From: Symbiodinium natans
Lineage: Eukaryota > Sar > Dinophyceae > Suessiales > Symbiodiniaceae
DNA length: 62,000 nt
Assembly: GCA_905221605.1 (NCBI GenBank)
Contig: CAJNDS010002754.1
Coordinates: 1 to 62,000, forward strand
Direction: 5' to 3'
Positions 11,455 through 22,572 of the stretch are shown here, piece by piece. How positions within the stretch are numbered: the stretch's first letter is position 1; the number at the start of each line of letters is the position of its first letter. The position numbers were made by a program, and so were the translations under genes. The notes under the pieces are model-generated. The model saw only the letters and a program-made list of their open reading frames with translations. It was not told the DNA's origin and made no database searches.

Positions 11455-13394
11455 CCAACCCCCCCCCCCCACCCTTGCCTCCTGAGCGTGCCAGTTCCAG
11501 AAAGAGGTTGGCCTTGCGTTTAGTCACTTGAATCGGTGATATCTTTGCACTTTTTGATGAGCAGACTCCATGCGCATATTCCAGATGCATTGCAGATGCT
11601 TTCCACAGGCGACATCGGACGTAAACCCTCCGACGCTCAGCTCATGTGGGACATGGCGCCCAAAACAGCCCTATTGTCCTGCAGCAGAGCGGGCTCATCC
11701 CCCGGAAAGGCATCTGCAGCCCCCGAATGCTCGAATGCCCCACACCCCTTTGCTGTACCCCGCATCCCCCCGCCGTCACCGCTGCAGCGCCCGCAGCGAG
11801 GCGGCGGAGGGGCTCGGGCACCTTCAAGTAGCGTGTAGCACGCAGGGCGAATACAAGCCAAGTGCCTTCAGGCTTCTGCTTTGATCTGTTTTGGGGGCCT
11901 TTTGAAGGGCGCTGTAGATTCAAGATGTTGAGAACTTCAGTTCTGGCTTTAAGCATGGTAGATTAGGGCTGTTTTGTGCTGGCCCCAAAAAAAATTTGAT
12001 AACGACGTCACGATATCAGACTTTAGGAGCGGGTTCATATGGTGAAGCAGATGAAACAGCATTCTGACATTCTGTGCCAACGTTGGTGTTGGGGTTGTCC
12101 GTGGATGTCGTGTCTGTTCGCGCAGTCCTGTGGCCTCGAGCTTTCAGGGGTCCGGGGTGGGGGTGTGTCGGTTTGGGGGTTTGGGGTGGACGGCGTTCGG
12201 CTGGAACACTAAGACACTAGGAAAAACGCTAAAACCATGTCTAGTGCAAAGAGGCTTGGAATTCAGTTTGTTGGCGTGGCGAGGGTCGCAGTTCCTGGAA
12301 CTTGCAATTTGCCCTGAATTTCCTCAACCCTACCCGCCCTACCCATAACGAGCCCTACATCGAGGTGAGCAGATGAGTCTTACTGGCATCTGGCAGAAGA
12401 CACATGACACACAGGCATAAAATTGCTTCTGCATGACAGCTCTGCATCATCCATCTGCAAGCCGGCTACAGAACTACTGTGTGCTGCCGTGCGTGCCACG
12501 TCGGCTGCTGGCGAGAGATTCTCGCTCCGTATGGCGGACAAACCTGCAACAATGAGATACTGCCCTCATCACCTTTTGTGCAAGTTTTGCCTCTGATGAC
12601 CCGCCACAAATATTTTGGATCAGGGAAGCTTGAACTGGGGTTTAGTGCGCCCCCCATGTCAATGAGCCCAACCCCCAACATAACTCAGATGGCGAACCTC
12701 TCGCCTGCATGCAGATTCTCGCTTTTCAGGTCTGCATCAGTAGTCACGCCGAAAGCTCGGGAACGCCGGCGTGTGCCGCGTGGTTGTGCTGATGGCGACG
12801 GTTTCCAGACCATATACATGCATCACAAAGCTTAAACCATTAATGACACGAAGTCGCCGAGACTGTCAAATTTCATGCGGGTACCGCGTGGTGTTGTTGC
12901 CGCATGATGCCGTGCCTCGCCACTTAAGCTCCCAAGCCTAGAGAAGCCTCAAGAGATCATGGAAAACATTGGAAAACTGTCTGCAAAAGGATTCCTAGTT
13001 TGCAAAGGATAACGACATGATGAATAAGCTCAACCCCTCGATTCGAAGTCACTTCAATGCTAAAGCGGCTCAACAGGGGCCTGCCCCTGTTTGTACGACC
13101 CATCGGCCCTCCTCCCAAGCAGTGCAAGGTGCCAGCGCTGTGGGCTTTTAGGATCTAATGGGAAAGTTGGAAGGAAGACGTGCAGTCTTCGATGCAAACA
13201 GTAAAAACATGTTGGGACCCTCAGATACTCGAAGAAACATGGCGCGGAGAAACCATACCTTCTGGCTTTGTTCATAGCATGACAATAGCAGTTGTAATGG
13301 TCATAGCAATAGTAGCAGTCATAGTTATACTCATAGTAACAGTAGTAGCAAGCGAAATCGGGCAAACTGCGGCGGCAGTAGAAATAGGAATTGT
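11455..13394. other. No gene recognised; one C-run
   Basis: A C-rich run lies at 11451-11472. Open frames stay below 120 codons. Nothing else was seen until the triplet array. Confidence 0.5.
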
Positions 13395-13399
13395 TGAAT

Positions 13400-13462
<63 letters not shown>

Positions 13463-13543
13463 CAGGAGCAGTAGCAGTAGCAGTAGCAGTCGTATTAGGA
13501 GTAGTAGTAGTTGTAGTAGTAGTCGTCGTCGTCGCAGCAGTAG

Positions 13544-13574
<31 letters not shown>

Positions 13575-13625
13575 GGCAGCAGCAGCGGCAGCAGCAGTAG
13601 TAGTAGCTGTAGTAGTAATAGGTAA

Positions 13626-13665
<40 letters not shown>

Positions 13666-13760
13666 CGTCGTCGTAGTAGTAGTAGTAGCAGCAGCAGTAG
13701 TAGTAGTAGTAGTAGCAGCAGCAGCAGCAGAAATAGTAGAGCAGCAGTAGGAGTAGTAGT

Positions 13761-13792
<32 letters not shown>

Positions 13793-13795
13793 TAC

Positions 13796-13849
<54 letters not shown>

Positions 13850-13873
13850 CAGTAGCAGTAGTAGTAGTAGTAG
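13395..13873. repeat. AGT/AGC/CGT triplet array
   Basis: About 480 bp of trinucleotide repeat, mainly AGT, with AGC blocks (13540-13600, 13690-13735, 13755-13780) and CGT blocks (13523-13535, 13664-13672). Both strands give very long low-complexity open frames (poly-Val/Ala/Ser one way, poly-Thr/Leu/Tyr the other), including one of 298 codons. I regard these as products of the repeat. Confidence 0.95.
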
Positions 13874-15747
13874 AAAAAATTTCATTCATTTGCAATCAAG
13901 TTAAGTACTTGTATCGCCGGCTTCCGGCGACGGAATGTATGTCATTCATTCGTAGTACACGTTTATTACTGGTTGTCTTCTGTTTATGTAGCATGGTTTT
14001 TGAGCTTATCAGGCCCAGGACGGGGCAGCAGGTTTTGCAGCGGCTCGTTGGGCGAAGAGCTGGAAAAGAACTGTGACTGGTTTATGTTCTCGCCGTGTCT
14101 TGCTACGACGCTTCATTAGGCAAAGCATGTTTTCCTGACCTGTGCTATGGCTCCCATGGGCGTCGTAACGGGCGGTTACTTTCGGAACCTGAGCCGACGG
14201 CTCTTGCTGGGACTTCGACTGATTGCATCAGAAACTGAATTAGAAATAGAAACCCAAATAGAAACCCCTACCCTAATTCCGAGCACCATATGAATTCAAC
14301 ACTATCCACCCGAAACCACGGGAAGCACTAAACCAAGTGCTCCTCTGTGAGCCGCAACAGCTTTCCGACCTCTCACGTTTACGGGTGCAATCGGTCAAGG
14401 CTTCAATATGTTCTGGGGAAATACCGGCAATGGCTATGACTTGTTTGCGCTGGGAATTCTAGGGCTTTGCAACAAAGCGATCAGATGTGACTGTTTGGCC
14501 ATAGCTTTCCAGAGCTTCGACAACAAAAACCCTCGGTTTGGTTGCCCCCGATGAAACAACGGACTGTTCACAGCCGTTCACAGCTGAATCTGGGGGCAAG
14601 CTTTGGCTCTACTGGTTCTTGTAAGTAGGGCTTAGAAGGACATGAAGGAATAAGGGCGATAAGGACTCGGGGCCTGAAGTTGAAAACGGCATCCCTGTTT
14701 TAACAAGACCTGCTCGCCTTACATCGAAACACCAAAATCTTGGCTTATCAGCTGCGCCCACACGCATAACTATCAATCACAATGCCGGAGCTCAACTTCT
14801 CACATCACCGAAAAAACTCTTCCCAAAAGGAAAGCTCAGTCCCAAAAGTTTTGGGGCTAGAGGCTGTGGCTTCGGCGCAAAACAGCTGGGGCCCTAGACC
14901 CTAACCTCCAGAATCCGACCTGCCTCGCCATTCAGTGCCGGCGTCGCCTCCAGGCCAGAGACCTCGTGAGGGGGCGAGGCTGGGAGGCGAGGTGGGGTGT
15001 GAAGGGTCGAGGAAATTTTAGGAGTTCAGGGTCTAGGATTCAGAGTGCAGTCTCTAGGATTGGGGATGGCGGTGGGCCAGAACTTTGGTGTGTTGTGCGG
15101 GTTTGGTGGAGCCGCAGCCCTGGCTACATCTGGCATGTGGGGTCCTGTGGGGCTTTTCGGCCTTGGGCTGACCCAATATTCTCAAGTCCCCAGCCTCAAG
15201 AGACAATCAAACAGCATCTTCAACACTGAACACAACATCCAGCCCCGTCCGCAAGGATTTGCCCTAAAAGCCGGCATCCGAGGCATTGATGCACCCCCGA
15301 AACTCGAGCTAAACCAGAAAGTCTTTAAAGCTGCTTCGTTGAAGCTTTTTGCCACAAGGGGTCCGAAGGAACTTTAAGATGCCCAGGAGCACGTGCAAGG
15401 ACACCAGGCCGATGCAGGCCGGGGGAGGCCATCGTGTTGGTGTCAGCTTTCGCTTGTTTAAAACTCAGAAGGGTTCTAAGCCACTGCTGGCTTGTTAGAA
15501 GTCGGGCTTTCAGGATCTGGCCTCAGAAGCTCTCAGGGTTCGAGGTTCGAAGTGTTCGAGGTGCTCCAGGTGTTCGATGCTGGCTTGGAGTCTATAGGTT
15601 GAGCTCCACGGGTTTCAGGCAAAAAGGGATCAACAGTTTGGTGCGGGGCTCCTGGTAAGATTGGGTTCTAGAGGTGGCACCCTTTTCCCAGCATAGAAAT
15701 GGCTGCTGCAGACAGCTGATTGGCACTGGCAACTCTCCCTAAAATCC
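13874..15747. other. Gene-poor stretch
   Basis: Between about 14,080 and 14,965 there is not even a 60-codon open frame on either strand, which is unusual in this window. From 14,966 to 15,747 there are only short overlapping frames. No repeats beyond small GTTCGAGG direct copies near 15,540-15,580. Confidence 0.5.
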
Positions 15748-16161
15748 TCAGCCCCAAAATCCGCGAAGGATGAAACTGAGGATGAAACTGCCAAGGCTTG
15801 GGTGGTGATGTTGAACTCTTGCTGCACCTTTTTTTACATTTTCCTCCTGATGTTGTTTTTTGTTTGGGGGGTCTAGGGCAGGGCTTAGGGCTTGGGGCTT
15901 AGGCTGAGTTAGGGTTTCAAGCAAGGAGCCGACGCAGGAGGAGGCAACAATGAAGCCTACATCCTCAAACCATAACACCTGATACTTGGACACCGCCGAC
16001 GCTATGACCCCACCTGGATTGCCACTGCGACAGCGCTGCACAACGGGGCGTTGGGGGATCATCCCTAACAAACCTCTGAGCACTTTTCTGCCCTGTGGAT
16101 CAAACTGCATTCTGGTGAAATGCCCGACGGGCATTGCGGGCCAGCTTTGGGCCAGCTTGGA
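15748..16161 (-). CDS. Candidate exon, unknown product
   Basis: The minus strand is open for about 138 codons. The upstream stop TAG (16162-16164) is preceded by a pyrimidine/A stretch reading TTGACTTTAG, which could equally be a 3' splice acceptor. The first internal ATG gives a 128-residue reading with an uneven, protein-like first half (MQFDPQGRKVLRGLLGMIPQ, then VSKYQVLWFEDVGFIVASS). The second half is rich in Pro, Gln and His and looks less like coding sequence. I recognise no family, and a chance frame is quite possible. Confidence 0.15.
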   Translation of the reverse strand, partial: SKLAQSWPAMPVGHFTRMQFDPQGRKVLRGLLGMIPQRPVVQRCRSGNPGGVIASAVSKYQVLWFEDVGFIVASSCVGSLLETLTQPKPQALSPALDPPNKKQHQEENVKKGAARVQHHHPSLGSFILSFILRGFWG

Positions 16162-16164
16162 CCT

Positions 16165-17478
16165 ACGTCGCTAAAGTCAAGTTTAACTGCTACTGGAACT
16201 TCGGTACGATTATCATAAATTGGGTTCTTGGCGCAGCTAAGACTTCAGGAGGAAGGGCTGTTGAGTGCAAAGAAGCGTGCGAAGCTATAAACTCGGACAA
16301 CTGCGTCACACGGGAATGAATGACTTCACCCAAGGTCGCAGGTATCAGCACATTGAGCCTTTTGAGCCAAAGAGACTCCTGAGATTTCTGCCACTCCACG
16401 CCTCTACGCCATCAACGCGGCGATCAGCACCTTGAGGGCGCAGAAAAATCTCGCGAGGCTCGAAAGGGAAGCTTCCAGAGCGGGTGTATGGCTACAAGGT
16501 TCGCATGGGCGACACTTGAAGCAGTTTTCCCAAGCTATGGACATGGGCATTTTGTTGAAGAGGAGGAGAAGTCACACTTCATATTCTGCTAGGGGCCTTC
16601 GGGTGCGCCAAGAACCCAAGCGCCAGAATTCCAAAAGCTGCACGGGCAATACTGGCGACACTTTTTCTTCGCGCGACCAAACCATCACATTCCAAGTGAC
16701 CTCGGCTTTGAAAGCAAAGGACGGGCATGCTATGGTGGGCGGCTTCATCACCTCATAGCAAAGGCTATTTGTTCGCCCACGACATGAAAATGCGACTGAG
16801 GCACACCAGCCACTCGATGATCTTCCTCACATGGCTTTCTACAGCTGAGATATGAACATTGCAAACTCACCGAATCTCATCGGCCAGACCTGCAGTGATT
16901 TCGGCAGGCGGCGAGCAATACAATACGCCCAGGCAAGCGTCGAAGCGCCCGAGGTTGAGAGATCACATGTACTGCACGGCTTTGAATCAAACAAGGCATG
17001 TGCCCAACTGCGGTGACTGTCTGTCTTTGGTTACACTGGCAGTCTGGCCACTGCAGGGAGTACATTTCGTCCAAATTTGCCCTGAGGACCTGGCATCCAA
17101 AACCTAGTGCAAATCCCACACAAGCCAAGTGTCCACTTATGCCGGCCACGAACTTCGAAAGTGCCAGCGCGCACCCGCACCGGAGCTTCACAAACCTCAC
17201 CCCAGGCAGCGAAAAATTGAGAATGTTCGCATGTGGGAGAAAAGGTTGTTTTGAGCTGCTCCACATGCACTAGTGACGGTAGGTAAAATGCATTTGCACG
17301 GTTCATACATTGCACTTGCGTGAACAGCCGGCAAACGCATTGGTTTGCCTTTGGGATTCCCCGGAGTGCGCCAACGAAACCAGATGTGGGCAGTTCCAGT
17401 GTCCTCTCTGACCTTGAAACTGTGTGCTGAACCTACACGAAATGACCGTGGAGTTCCAGCTGGTCTCTCTACCAGCTG
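16165..17478. other. No gene recognised
   Basis: Several overlapping frames of 60-130 codons occur on both strands (for example minus 16877-17266), without family motifs. Confidence 0.45.
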
Positions 17479-17712
17479 CTACTCGGCCTCAAAAACCCCA
17501 TATGACGCTTCCCTTCCCAGGGCCTGCATCAGCTCCTTGCGCATGGCTTCAATGTCCCCGAAGAAATGCCGCACCACGGTGTTCACCTGTCCACATCTAC
17601 AAAGGATCGGAACCGGGCCTTCTGTTGTTCGTGAGCCCCAAATTGAAAGCACTCGCTCATCCTCAAATACCAGAAGCTTGAAGAGGACGCAAACGGAAAT
17701 GAAACTTTGCTT
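17479..17712 (-). CDS. Candidate terminal exon, unknown product
   Basis: A minus-strand frame without its own ATG is open from 17712 to a TAG at 17479-17481. Its last 35 residues (VVRHFFGDIEAMRKELMQAL and a short acidic tail) look like a real amphipathic helix. A second minus frame (17583-17768) over the same bases also reads plausibly (FGAHEQQKARFRSFVDVDR) and ends at TGA just where the first frame becomes convincing. An exon change near 17,580, where CAGGTGAAC resembles a donor site, could join the two. I do not recognise the family. Confidence 0.2.
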   Translation of the reverse strand, partial: KQSFISVCVLFKLLVFEDERVLSIWGSRTTEGPVPILCRCGQVNTVVRHFFGDIEAMRKELMQALGREASYGVFEAE

Positions 17713-17781
17713 TCAATCCCTATGGCCGCATCCCCTGACCAAGCTGTCAGCGAGCTCGGCAAGCCCAAAGTGAATCTTAAA

Positions 17782-20700
17782 ACCGTCCAAGGGAACTTGA
17801 ACCTTTTCTGCTGAAAGGTACTGTGCAGGCCCCTGCCTCACTGCCTGCTTTCAAGTATCGGCTGTACCTGTGAATTCCAGAACAAGCTTCATGTTCGCTG
17901 TTCAGGAACCTTGGGATAGACCGAAGAAACGCCTGTTGCAAGTTTTCAATGCCTTGGCTCTTCTTCCACAACAGTCACGCTAACCCAGTCACTTTAACCC
18001 GAAACGTCCAGGATCAAAGCTCTGCCCTCAGCCTTGCCCCCGAAGCCGCTAGCGGTGGCATCCACGACCCGCTATCTTATCATCCGCTGATTATCACGCA
18101 TGGTGAGAACCCTCCCCTCACTTGGCGGACTTCACGTCGTGATGCTGCAATTCAGCAACTTTTTCTGGGACTGTATCGAAAGTGTCCTGCAAATTGTGCT
18201 GCAGAGCTTCAGCCTGTTGCCCCAATGCCTCGACACTGCCTCGACACCAACAGCCAAGGTGCACGGGCAAGTTGCCGTTGTGGCTGCGAAGCACCTGCAG
18301 GTTTGTAGCTTAGGTTTGGGGAAGACTGTTTGGGCGGCCGTGAGGTCAATGGACCAAAGGTTTACATCCAGTCCTGGCCCCTTGCTGAGCAAAACCGTCT
18401 GTTGCGGGTCTTGCCACTCTTGTCTGAAGCAACAAAGCACGTCCTGAACCAAAAGTAGAACCTTGAACCTCACATCCCAGTCGACCACCGCAACGTGAAA
18501 GAAACTTCTTGAATCATGCCGCGTGTATGCAACACATGTGGAGGAGGGAAGGAACAGGGCAAAGGGCAGACCGAGGCAGATGCATCAGCAGGAGAAGGCG
18601 CACGTTCTGGGGTTCTTTTATTCGCTAGGTGGAGGGACTTGAGGCCCGGGAAGTCTCGAGCTTGCACCTAAACACACACTGCAGAGGTGTTGCCTTGTTC
18701 ATGGCTCAAGCACGGTTGGGGGCTTAGGGGCTTTAGACGTTTTAGACGTTGGAACTCGGAGCCCCGGGAAAGGGCATCCGGGTCCTAAGCCCTTTGCTTT
18801 TTCAGAATGTTCCTTGGTGGCTTTCAGATTCAGAAGCATGGATGCAAGAGGGCTACAAACACGACAAGAAACTGAGGCTTCGGAGCGAATCTTGTTAACA
18901 ACAATATTGGGCATTGGCACGCAGCATGGATGCCAAAGCTCCAAAAAGACAGTCTTCAGACGAAATTCGGATTGTTCACTGCTTCCGTTCAGTGACATTC
19001 GCCTGCCAAGCCCCACCAAGTCTCAGACGCAGGCCTTCCACGGCTTCGGGGCCTGGTCGGGCTCGATGGGGTCGAAGGGCAATGGACTGTTCGGGTCGTC
19101 GTACGGGGAGGTGATGGAGCCCTCGCCGGGCACCAGGAGCCTGGAGCACACGGCTGGTGTTTGATCTTGTTGTGTCTAGAATGTCTAGAGGATCTCGACA
19201 GGATAAGAACCTAAGTGCGAGGCAAAAGGGTCTTTTGGGCAGGAGGATATATGAACAAGAAGTCTGAATGTCCCACTGTTTCTGCACGACACGAAACGTT
19301 GACACGGATTAGAAAAAATGTCAAACCTTCAAACTTCAGAGACGAGCCACGCGTTCAACCGTGGCACCGCGCCGCCACTAGGTCTGCTGATCCGCATGTC
19401 GTAGCCTCCTTTCCTGCAGGTCGCGAGTCTGACGGGCGCATTGCCCAGCACGCTAGTCAGGGTTGTAGCTTGGTATTGAATCTACGTGAATTCCTATGGA
19501 AGCTAAAAGGACGAAGCACCACCTGGGCCAATTGGGTGGGAACGCAGAACAACCATGTGAGGAGATAAATCACTTGCGTGCATGGCAAGGGCGTACCCGA
19601 AGTGACACAACATACAAGAGCCACTTTCAAACAGCACATGTTCCTTTCTCTCAGGCTCGAAAAAGCTGGGCTTGAAAGGCCCAGCCCCGTGACTTCAAAG
19701 GAAATCGGCTTCAAAGGCTGCGAACAGACGATGCAAGTCTTAGCCGTACTCACGAAACCAGCGGATGGTGTGCAACATGGACATTCTCGCATGCATGGAC
19801 GTTGTAACATGGACGTTGCCATCGTGCGGACATCGATGTTCTGGACTTTCACAAGCATTGGTAACATGGACGTTCTTCGTTATCATCACGTGCATGGATG
19901 CCCTGGCCATTCGCACGCAGCCAGTCCCACGACGGAAGCACATGGAGTGCGCGCACCACTTTTGAACCTGAAAAAGCCGGAAACCCCTGTCTGCATGGGC
20001 TTTCAGGGGCATCATGTCAACCTGCTGCGAAACATGTGGTCGGAGAGCTAAGCAGCTAAACCCCGAACACGTTAGACCTCTCAAGCTTCAAACCCAAAAA
20101 GGGCAAATTCCTAGACGAAGACCCCTAAGCACCCAAAGCACTCCGAACACCACCGTGCACCAAGCATCCGAGGCTTCGGGAGCGGGAAGCGATGAGACCA
20201 GTCTCGATGGGGGTCTGGCCGTGTCATCGCAGGCTTGCCCCCAGGAGCCGCATCCTCACACTTCCCATCGCTGGCGAACTCGAGCTTGGGCGTATATGCT
20301 CTGGAGGATTGGGCAGTGCTTAGACTGCTTGGTGGGAGGCACTTTGCACTGCAACAAATTTCTGCGCCAGACTTCTACATCTACCTGATGCGATTCAGCA
20401 ATGTGTGGCGTTGCGTGACCCATCCTCGACCATTCCCTCAAACACTGTAAACCCGAAGCCCAAGCTGCGAGCCCCCAGAAGCATCCCAACCACTTACCAT
20501 GGCCCCGAACTTCTGCTCTCCTCCACGCTCACCACCAGTGGGACAGGCAGTGGCCGTACGTTGCGCCGCCCAAAAGCGCGGCCAAGCACCTTGGGCTCCA
20601 AAATGTCGAGGAGTTGTGGTGTTTTTGTGGCCAAGACATGGGCACTTGTGGCTTTAAGGCCAAGAACATGTCATGGAGGGTCAAGCATCCACCTGCCGTT

Positions 20701-21640
20701 GCTCTTGGCTATGCACGAGGCGGAAGCGCAGCGCCCAAGTGCTGGGCATCTGCGGTCGGGCAGATGTGATCGCCATCGCCATCACAGCGCACCGCGGCCC
20801 TGTTTTTGTTGCCCAAAATGCGTGGGCCGCAGGTGTTTGCACTGTTTCAAGTTGAATCTGCCAGGTTCCCCTAGGGAGTCTGAACCACAGAAAATCAAAA
20901 GATGTCGTTGCTGATGTTTGTGATGTCTCGTTACGTCTTCGTTTCCCCTTCTCCCTTAACAAACAACTGAACAGCACGTCCAAAACGGTGCTGCTTCGCG
21001 TGTCGTGGGTTTAGCCGCTGGGAAGCACCCTACGATTCTACGTGCAAGACGAACAGAGCCGAGATCACAGCATCATGGTGGAAGCATGCGGCAGAACCGT
21101 GAGCCGCTTAAGAAGTGGAACTGTGACCAGCTTCCAAGGGCGCGGCTCTTTGACCACGCCGCATTTCCTGCAGGGCGAAGGCAGATAATCGTGCAGGGGG
21201 CACAGCCAGAAACTCTCCACGTCCCAAATCGGCTCCGCGTCTCGCGCCTGGATGTCTGCGCAGTCGCCTGCAAAGCAGCCAAGACCTGCAGAGCGGAGAC
21301 AGGCTTGAACTCAGGACGGTTTTACCGGGCGACTGGGCGACAAGAGCACAACTTTGGGACTGCATACTACTGCCTGTTGGTGCTGTCAATCGATTGGAGG
21401 GCAACGAAAGACTTCGTGGGCACTGAGGAGGGATACGGGGGATGGGGGGTAAGGGATGTTTTGCCACGAGCAAAAGACCATTGTTCTTTTCAAACACGGT
21501 GAGTTGATCGAATTTACAATTGGAGGGTAGAGTTGCTGCTGCACTTTCCTGTTCAGCATCGGACCGAAACCTGCCAGGGCCCCTAGCACCCTCAGCTCAA
21601 TCGTTCCAAGCCACTATCGCCACCCGTCTAACAGCACCGC
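17782..21640. other. 3.9 kb without a recognised gene
   Basis: Open frames reach about 170 codons (plus 20405-20914; minus 18132-18488; plus 19578-20051) but none has recognisable motifs. Small direct copies of AACATGGACGTT occur at 19,765-19,880. No RNA gene seen. Confidence 0.45.
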
Positions 21641-21792
21641 TCTAGATGCCCAGACCCTGCTTGTACTCGCAGCCTCCTCAGGCGGGGTCTTGTAGGCCGA
21701 GCATGAAAAGCATAAGAGACAACAGGTCATCCTGAGGCTGACGGAAAGGCCTCAACCTCATCCCTCACACCCCAGGCCACCAACCACACAAC
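21641..21792 (+). pseudogene. Broken copy of the 48.5-kb F-box-like fragment
   Basis: About 150 bp matches 48,523-48,683 in the same orientation, sharing stretches such as CTAGATGCCCAGACCCTGC (one base different) and TGACGGAAAGGCCTCAACCT. Relative to that copy it lacks about ten bases (CAATCCTTGG), so the reading LDAQTLL...AASS runs into a stop soon after. It is a dispersed duplicated fragment that has lost any coding role. Confidence 0.6.
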
Positions 21793-22130
21793 AGGCCGTA
21801 CGCTATTAGCCTTGAACAGCATTCCTGCCTCCTGACCCCTGAATATAATAGGGATAAATACAATTACACCAGCGAAGGCCCCAAACAGAATGCATCCAAT
21901 CATATCGGTTCAAGTTGGAATGTGTTCGAACTCAATCTGGCTTCGCCAGCAGATGCTGCGAAAAAGATGTTTAGGCATTAGGCAATATTTTGCAACTTGG
22001 ATCGTGCCTTTTTGAGACAAGCTTTCATCCGACTCCGGTGCTGCCAAGGGAAGCTAGACTCAGCTAGACAGGAACTTAAAACCCCATGGCTTCTCATACA
22101 AATCGGAGCCCAATTGTACCCTAGCCCCTT
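21793..22130. other. Nothing recognised
   Basis: Slightly AT-rich sequence near 21,840-21,960. No gene or repeat. Confidence 0.45.
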
Positions 22131-22572
22131 TGCCGACACAGGAACGCAGCAAAAGCAAGAAAGCACGAGTGAAGAGGTCCAGCCCTGTTGCCGCGGCCCC
22201 AGAAAATTGCAAGGAAAGCAAGAAGCAGCAAAAGACATCCCTAAACCAGCTTTGGCACCTGGATGGGCCGCGGATTGTGCGTATTTATGAACCCAGCCCC
22301 TTTGCCGGTCCACCCATTCCACCCAGGAGCCACGAAAGGAAACATGAAGGGAGCCCAATGCGAGCCCAGCCCCTTTGCCGCGGCCCACTCCAACCCAAGA
22401 GCCCACAAAGGAAACATGAAGAGAGCCCATTGGGAGCCCAGCCCCTTCACCGCCCAGCCATCCAACCCAGGAGCCCAGAAAAGAAACATGAAGGGAGGCT
22501 GACCAGCAAGGAAACATGAATGGAGCCTATTGGGAGCCCAGCCCTGTCGCCGCGGCCCACCCATCCGGCCAC
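22131..22572. repeat. ~72-bp minisatellite
   Basis: Three to four copies of a 72-73-bp unit start at 22292, 22365 and 22437. A fourth partial copy at 22537 follows a 28-bp insertion that duplicates AGCAAGGAAACATGAA. Shared words are CCCAGCCCCTTTGCCG, AAAGGAAACATGAAG and GCCCATTGGGAG. A diverged relative (CTAGCCCCTTTGCCGACACAGG) lies at about 22,121. Open frames over it are repeat products. Confidence 0.85.

Noticed and set aside
13180-14076. 298-codon plus frame and 184-207-codon minus frames
   Set aside because: Almost entirely the AGT/AGC array, open on both strands for the same reason.
16362-16381. Third spliced-leader-like match on the minus strand
   Set aside because: About 15 of 20 positions with a ten-base exact core, but no conserved leader 5' end. 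It mainly shows that partial matches arise by chance.
22131-22572. CRISPR-like direct repeats
   Set aside because: Units are imperfect 72-bp tandem copies without distinct spacers, in a eukaryotic context.
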